In this document: positions 15,392 through 19,566 of the stretch, in pieces
Position numbering within the stretch: position 1 is the first letter of the stretch
Layout: the number at the start of each line of letters is the position of its first letter
DNA from: Bizionia sp.
Lineage (GTDB): Bacteria > Bacteroidota > Bacteroidia > Flavobacteriales > Flavobacteriaceae
Assembly: GCA_018067115.1 (NCBI GenBank)
Contig: JAGPVI010000181.1
Span: forward strand, 1-19,566
DNA: 19,566 nt
Direction of reading: 5' to 3'
The notes under the pieces: model-generated
Seen by the model: the letters and a program-made list of their open reading frames with translations, nothing else
Told to the model about the DNA's origin: nothing
The model's database searches: none
Made by a program: the position numbers and the translations under genes

Positions 15392-17482
15392 ATGAAATTC
15401 TTAAAATTCCTCTTACTTTTTATTACGGTTCAAGTCTCTGCCCAACAAGGCGGAATGTGGATTCCTTCGCTTTTACAAGGGATGAATGAAACCGAAATGA
15501 CAAATCTTGGTAGTAAACTTTCTGCTCAAGATATTTACGACGTTAATAATTCTAGCTTAAAAGATGCCATAGGCCATTTTAATGGTGGTTGTACAAGTGA
15601 AATTATTTCAGATCAAGGATTGGTATTAACTAATCACCACTGTGGATTTGGCGAAATACAGTCGCACTCCTCTTTAGAAAACGACTATTTAAAAGATGGT
15701 TTTTGGGCAATGAATTTAGATGAAGAACTTCCAAATGAAGATTTATTCATCGAGTTTATTGTAAGAATTGAAGATGTTACCGAGCACGTTCTTGCTGGCG
15801 TTACCGATGTTATGACATCTACCGAAAGACAATCTGCTATTTCTAAAAACAGTAACGCTTACGAAGCAACTGTAGCAAAAGAAGAATGGCAAGCCACAAA
15901 AATAAAATCTTTTTATGAAGGTAATCAGTACTTTTTATTTGTTACAGAGCGTTTTGACGATATTCGTTTAGTTGGCGCACCACCATCGAGCATTGGTAAA
16001 TTTGGTAGCGACACCGATAACTGGGTGTTTCCAAGACATACCGGAGATTTTGCGCTATTCCGTATTTATGCAGACGAAAATAACCGTCCTGCAAAATATA
16101 GTAAAGACAACAAACCATACACACCAAAACATTTTTTACCGATTTCTTTAGATGGTGTTGAAGAAGGCGATTTTACTTTAGTATTTGGTTTTCCTGGGCG
16201 TACAAACGAGTATTTACCATCGGTTGCGATCGAGCACATTACTAAAGAATTTAACCCTAGTAATATTGAAATTCGCGAAGCAGCATTACAGGTTATAGAT
16301 GCTAAAATGCAAGAAAGTGACGATGTAAGAATTAAATATGCTTCTAAACAAGCGCGTATTGCGAATGCTTGGAAAAAATGGATTGGCGAAAATTTAGGAA
16401 TCGAAAAAAGTAACGCCATTTCTCAAAGACGTGCGTTTGAAGCTGAGTTTACAGAGGCTCTTAAACAAAAAGCACTAGTGAGTAAATATGGTACCATTTT
16501 ACCAGAATTTGAAACTCTTTATAAAGACTTCGCCGATGTAAATATTAAGAGAAGAAACTTTATTGAAGTATTTCTTGTCACTAACGAGTTAATGCAAATG
16601 ACGTTTAGAACGTATCAATTTGAACGTGCTATTACAGAAAAGCCAGAAATTTTTGATAAAGCCAAAGAATCTATAGAGGGAACGCTAAGAGGGATCCACA
16701 AAAATTACGATGTCGCTGTAGATAAAGGTGTTTTTGAAAACGTTATGCCTTTTTATACTGATAAAGTTGATGCTTCAATCTATGAAAAAACAGCGTTCAC
16801 TAATTTAGATGACGCCTTAAAATTATTAAGCGGAAAACAAAAAGAGGTTATTAAAAAACTGAATAAAGATGCAGCTTACAAATATGCTAAGCCACTTATT
16901 GAAGAATTTTATAATACAATCGACCCTGAATTTCAAGCTAAAAACTTAGCGATTTCTGAGTTGCAAACTAAATATATGACAGCGTTAATGGAAGCGTTGC
17001 CAGATGCACGTTATTTTCCAGATGCTAACAGTACATTGCGTGTAACATACGGCCAAGTAAAAGGATACTCGCCTAGAGATGCCGTGTATTACGAGCCTGT
17101 AAGTTACTTAGACGGTGTTATAGAAAAGTTTGTCCCAGGTGATTATGAGTTTGATGTGCCTAAGAAATTATTAGATTTATATGAGTCTAAAGATTACGGA
17201 CAATACGCTGATAGTAACGGAAAAGTACCCGTTTGCTTTTTAGGAACAAATCACACTACCGGTGGAAACTCTGGAAGTCCTGCTATTGATGCACATGGAA
17301 ACCTAGTGGGTTTAAACTTCGATCGTGTGTGGGAAGGTACAATGAGTGACATGAATTACGACCCTGAAATTTGTCGTAATATTATGGTAGATGCGCGTTA
17401 TATTCTGTTTATAATTGACAAATATGCTGGTGCAAAACACTTAATTGACGAAATGAAATTAGTACACCCAAAGAAAAAGTAA
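15392..17482 (+). CDS. S46 family dipeptidyl-peptidase, DPP11-like (Asp/Glu-specific)
   Basis: A 696-residue exported serine exopeptidase that removes dipeptides from oligopeptide N-termini in the periplasm. The start is ATG 15392, which gives a good signal peptide (MKFLKFLLLFITVQVSAQQ) followed by the family hallmark GGMWIPSLL. The frame stays open to ATG 15338, but that stretch contains the probable promoter. Catalytic residues: His83 in TNHHCGFGE, probably Asp219 in RHTGDFALF, and Ser627 in GGNSGSPA. In Porphyromonas S46 enzymes the residue 18 positions after the catalytic Ser decides specificity: Gly in DPP7 (hydrophobic), Arg in DPP11 (Asp/Glu). Here it is Arg645 (GLNFDRVWEG), which predicts DPP11-type activity. 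Length matches the family (~700-720). The gene is monocistronic, with a strong terminator after it. Such enzymes feed amino-acid catabolism from proteins. Confidence 0.94.
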   Translation: MKFLKFLLLFITVQVSAQQGGMWIPSLLQGMNETEMTNLGSKLSAQDIYDVNNSSLKDAIGHFNGGCTSEIISDQGLVLTNHHCGFGEIQSHSSLENDYLKDGFWAMNLDEELPNEDLFIEFIVRIEDVTEHVLAGVTDVMTSTERQSAISKNSNAYEATVAKEEWQATKIKSFYEGNQYFLFVTERFDDIRLVGAPPSSIGKFGSDTDNWVFPRHTGDFALFRIYADENNRPAKYSKDNKPYTPKHFLPISLDGVEEGDFTLVFGFPGRTNEYLPSVAIEHITKEFNPSNIEIREAALQVIDAKMQESDDVRIKYASKQARIANAWKKWIGENLGIEKSNAISQRRAFEAEFTEALKQKALVSKYGTILPEFETLYKDFADVNIKRRNFIEVFLVTNELMQMTFRTYQFERAITEKPEIFDKAKESIEGTLRGIHKNYDVAVDKGVFENVMPFYTDKVDASIYEKTAFTNLDDALKLLSGKQKEVIKKLNKDAAYKYAKPLIEEFYNTIDPEFQAKNLAISELQTKYMTALMEALPDARYFPDANSTLRVTYGQVKGYSPRDAVYYEPVSYLDGVIEKFVPGDYEFDVPKKLLDLYESKDYGQYADSNGKVPVCFLGTNHTTGGNSGSPAIDAHGNLVGLNFDRVWEGTMSDMNYDPEICRNIMVDARYILFIIDKYAGAKHLIDEMKLVHPKKK

Positions 17483-17510
17483 GTCCGTTTATCGGAAAGT
17501 AAAATCAAAT

Positions 17511-17547
17511 AAAAAGTCCGTTGGAGTTATCTTCAACGGACTTTTTT
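17511..17547. terminator. Bidirectional intrinsic terminator between the S46 peptidase and MutS-like genes
   Basis: Arms around AAGTCCGTTGGAG and CTTCAACGGACTT pair over about 16 positions (one G-T) with a TTAT loop, an A-run before and a T-run after. It should end the peptidase transcript on the plus strand and the MutS-like transcript on the minus strand (gene stop at 17569). An extra copy of AAGTCCGTT lies at 17481-17489, overlapping the peptidase stop codon. Confidence 0.88.
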
Positions 17548-17568
17548 AGTTTTATACTGACTGGCGCT

Positions 17569-19338
17569 TTACACGATCTCCATTTTCTTTAGTAGGAAAC
17601 TCGCATTCATATTCTGGCAAATCCCTTTTTTAAAGGTGTAGTCAAAATAGAGTTCGTCGTTTATAATTTGCGCATCGAAATAGTAGTTTTTAACTTCGGT
17701 TAGCGTGTTTTCAATTTCACATAAACTCAAATCATGCGTTGCAATAATCCCTGTGGCATTACTAGCTACTAACTTTTCTACAAACTTTCGTGAGCCAATA
17801 GCTTTATCTGTACTATTGGTTCCTTTCAAAATTTCGTCCAAAATAATAAAGTACTTATCGGTTTCAATAGCGTCTACAATGTATTTTAAGCGTGTTAACT
17901 CAGAAAAGAAATAAGAACTATCGTCGGTTAACGAATCGCTTGTTCGCATGCTTGTAATTAGTTTTACTGGCACATAACGACTCGATTCTGCACAAACAGG
18001 CAAGCCCATATTAGCCATTACAATATGCAAAGATACCGTACGTAAAAAAGTACTTTTTCCAGCCATATTGGCTCCTGTAATAATAAAAAACTGCTCGCTA
18101 GTAATCTCGAATGTATTGTCTACACGCTTTTTTGGAGCTAACATCGGGTGTCCAAGATTTACGGCTTTTGTTGTGTTGTTATTACTTACAATTTCCGGAT
18201 ATATAAATCCCGAATGGTTAAAAGCATAATTCCCTAAACTGTTATACGCATCAAAAAACGAAACGACTTCAAACCAGTCATCCACTAAATTCTTGTAGTT
18301 TTCTAACCACTTTTCTATGGCATAAGTATTTTTTAAATCTGTTATAAAATAGCCATTACCAAAAATTGCTGAGATGAGGTTATTTCTGTTATCTAAAGCG
18401 TCTAAAGAGCGTGAGAATGATTGTAAAATAGCAGATGCTTTTTCATCCTTTAACTGAATTTGTTGTTGTTTCTCTTGCAGTAATTGCGAAGTAAACGTTT
18501 CAGACTCAATCGCTTTAAGTAAGACAGAATATTGCCTGAAGGTATCTCTAATTTTATCTGCTTTTGACGCTAAAACATTAATCTTTTTTAAATATTTACC
18601 GGTTACTATTAAACCTGCAAACAACCAATACCCTATAAATTGAATACCAATTACCCCTGTAAATGCTAGTCCGAAAATAATAAGTGAAACCAATAAAAAG
18701 GCTTTAGGCAACCACCCCATAACCTTTGGTAAAAAGGACTGCTGCTTTTGTAACCAGTCTTTTAAAGCAGAAAGCTCTGTTTCTGTTTTAATTAATCGCG
18801 CTGTCGCTTGAAAATGTTGTCGCCAGTTGGCTTTTTCACTTAATTCTTTGATGGCTTCTTGACGTCTAGTAATCTCCGTAATACTGTTTGCTTTTAAAGC
18901 ATTGGCAAGAGTTAAGGCGCCATCGACAGTCGAGGTGCGATCTATAAATTGAAAAAACGAACCGCGACCAAACAAATCGATATCTAAACTGTATTGGTGG
19001 TTTGCGTCCTGAAACGTGTTTCCCTCTTTTTTATCATAGAAATCACCAGATTCTATTTTTATTTCCTCTTCATTTATAGCTACTAATGCTTTTTTTAACT
19101 GGTGTTGCGTCTTTAGGTTGCTGTGTTTATTAAGTAGAAACAGGAAAATTACAATCCCCATAACTGCGATTCCTACCGCTGCTTGCCACATACCAAATGT
19201 AAAATACACACCAACTCCTGTGGCTAGAAACACAAGCAGTCTCGACATACTTAAAGCCGTTAATTGTTTGTAAAGAGACGAAACCTCCGCTTTATAGGTT
19301 TCTATGTTGGTAGTATAAAAGGAACTATTATGTGCCAT
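17569..19338 (-). CDS. Membrane-bound MutS-family ATPase of unknown function
   Basis: A 589-residue protein with the MutS core and ATPase domains but no mismatch-recognition domain. N-terminal membrane segments lie at about 34-49 and 52-69, and a second pair (about 212-229 and 232-248) is inserted in the middle. MutS-core signatures are DLFGRGSFFQFIDRTSTVDG (~121-140) and RRQEAIKELSEKANW. The C-terminal ATPase has Walker A GANMAGKST (422-430, Lys428), SYFFSELTRLKY, Walker B YFIILDE (D501, E502), and ATHDLSL with His535. The Phe-x-Glu mismatch-reading motif of MutS domain I is absent, and four membrane helices make a repair role unlikely. Such proteins are widespread in Bacteroidota and usually annotated only as 'DNA mismatch repair protein MutS' or 'MutS-related'. 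The gene starts 13 bases after an M28 peptidase gene and is probably co-transcribed with it. Function unknown; ATP-driven clamping of a nucleic acid or protein at the membrane is inference. Confidence 0.88.
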   Translation of the reverse strand: MAHNSSFYTTNIETYKAEVSSLYKQLTALSMSRLLVFLATGVGVYFTFGMWQAAVGIAVMGIVIFLFLLNKHSNLKTQHQLKKALVAINEEEIKIESGDFYDKKEGNTFQDANHQYSLDIDLFGRGSFFQFIDRTSTVDGALTLANALKANSITEITRRQEAIKELSEKANWRQHFQATARLIKTETELSALKDWLQKQQSFLPKVMGWLPKAFLLVSLIIFGLAFTGVIGIQFIGYWLFAGLIVTGKYLKKINVLASKADKIRDTFRQYSVLLKAIESETFTSQLLQEKQQQIQLKDEKASAILQSFSRSLDALDNRNNLISAIFGNGYFITDLKNTYAIEKWLENYKNLVDDWFEVVSFFDAYNSLGNYAFNHSGFIYPEIVSNNNTTKAVNLGHPMLAPKKRVDNTFEITSEQFFIITGANMAGKSTFLRTVSLHIVMANMGLPVCAESSRYVPVKLITSMRTSDSLTDDSSYFFSELTRLKYIVDAIETDKYFIILDEILKGTNSTDKAIGSRKFVEKLVASNATGIIATHDLSLCEIENTLTEVKNYYFDAQIINDELYFDYTFKKGICQNMNASFLLKKMEIV

Positions 19339-19351
19339 AATTGCAATAAAA

Positions 19352-19566
19352 TTATAACTGTTTAGAATCTAATTGAGTAAAAACAGTAAGTATAGTTTGA
19401 GCAGCATCCATTAAAAATTGCTGATCTATGTTTTCGAAGACATCTGTTGGTTGATGATAATCTTTATGATCGGGAACGCCGAAATAAATAAAAGGAATAT
19501 TTTTATTATGAAATGCAGCTTGGTCGCTAGAATTCGTCCAATTATCTGCACTATCTAATCCCTCGT
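19352..19566 (-). CDS. C-terminal end of an M28 family metallopeptidase (5' part outside window)
   Basis: Reading the minus strand from the window edge gives 70 in-frame residues ending at TAA (19352-19354). The segment contains SSDQAAFHNKNIPFIYFGVP, then DHKDYHQPTDVFENIDQQF. The ordering 'SD..AF...IP...F.....DYH.P.D..E.ID' is the conserved C-terminal block of M28 zinc aminopeptidases, in which the His of DYHQPTD is a zinc ligand. SDQ stands where SDH is commoner. The catalytic and remaining zinc residues would lie upstream, outside the window, so activity, signal peptide and specificity cannot be judged. Thirteen bases separate its stop from the MutS-like ATG, so the two genes probably share an mRNA. 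Confidence 0.85.
   Translation of the reverse strand, partial: EGLDSADNWTNSSDQAAFHNKNIPFIYFGVPDHKDYHQPTDVFENIDQQFLMDAAQTILTVFTQLDSKQL

Noticed and set aside
1..19566. Search for CRISPR arrays, tRNA/rRNA genes, insertion sequences, attachment sites or phage/defence genes.
   Set aside because: No spaced direct-repeat arrays, cloverleaf-like sequences, transposase motifs or terminal inverted repeats were seen. Base composition looks even throughout, so there is no sign of an inserted island.

Overview
The window looks like chromosomal DNA of a member of the Flavobacteriaceae (Bacteroidota). The evidence is its low GC content, A/T-rich gaps without clear Shine-Dalgarno sequences, several matches to the Bacteroidota -7 promoter element TAnnTTTG, and typical families: an S46 dipeptidyl-peptidase, a Big_5 lipoprotein, an RND pump fused to an outer-membrane factor, and a membrane-bound MutS-like ATPase. 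I see no mobile element, CRISPR array, tRNA or rRNA. No gap between genes is longer than about 190 bases.

Layout. Positions 1-776 hold the 3' end of an outer-membrane beta-barrel-like protein. Positions 820-8771 form a same-strand heavy-metal resistance cluster: a small secreted Cys/His-rich protein (DUF6660-like), a 1445-residue CzcA/CusA-type RND pump carrying its own TolC-like outer-membrane factor as a C-terminal fusion, a lipoprotein membrane-fusion adaptor, and a P1B-type ATPase with SPC and HEGST metal-site motifs. A strong bidirectional terminator (8798-8837) closes the cluster and also ends glyS, which converges on it. On the minus strand, glyS (8857-10398) follows a membrane-anchored coiled-coil protein (10465-11391), with a terminator hairpin and a possible embedded promoter between them. 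On the plus strand come comF (11552-12238) and a Big_5 Ig-like lipoprotein (12336-13946). The lipoprotein gene overlaps tail-to-tail with an omega-amidase/nitrilase gene (13930-14712, minus), which lies 1 base downstream of a secreted Lys-rich coiled-coil gene (14714-15202). Divergent from that pair is an S46 peptidase with DPP11-like specificity (15392-17482), followed by a bidirectional terminator. The window closes on the minus strand with a membrane MutS-like ATPase (17569-19338), preceded by the 3' end of an M28 metallopeptidase gene (19352 to the window edge).

How the genes work together. The metal cluster gives a complete export route. The P1B ATPase would move cytosolic metal to the periplasm. 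The RND-adaptor-outer-membrane-factor complex would carry periplasmic metal out of the cell. The small Cys/His-rich exported protein may bind or sense the metal. Motifs favour divalent metals of the Co/Zn/Cd/Ni class for the RND and ATPase, while the Cys-rich small protein would also suit a thiophilic metal, so the substrate is open. No metal regulator is encoded here, but an 8-bp-arm inverted repeat lies 38 bases upstream of the RND gene. The rest is mostly housekeeping and envelope or peptide catabolism. I found no wholly new system. The most distinctive points are the pump fusion with an internal signal-peptide-like segment, the small Cys-rich protein heading the operon, and the membrane MutS-like ATPase next to a peptidase gene.
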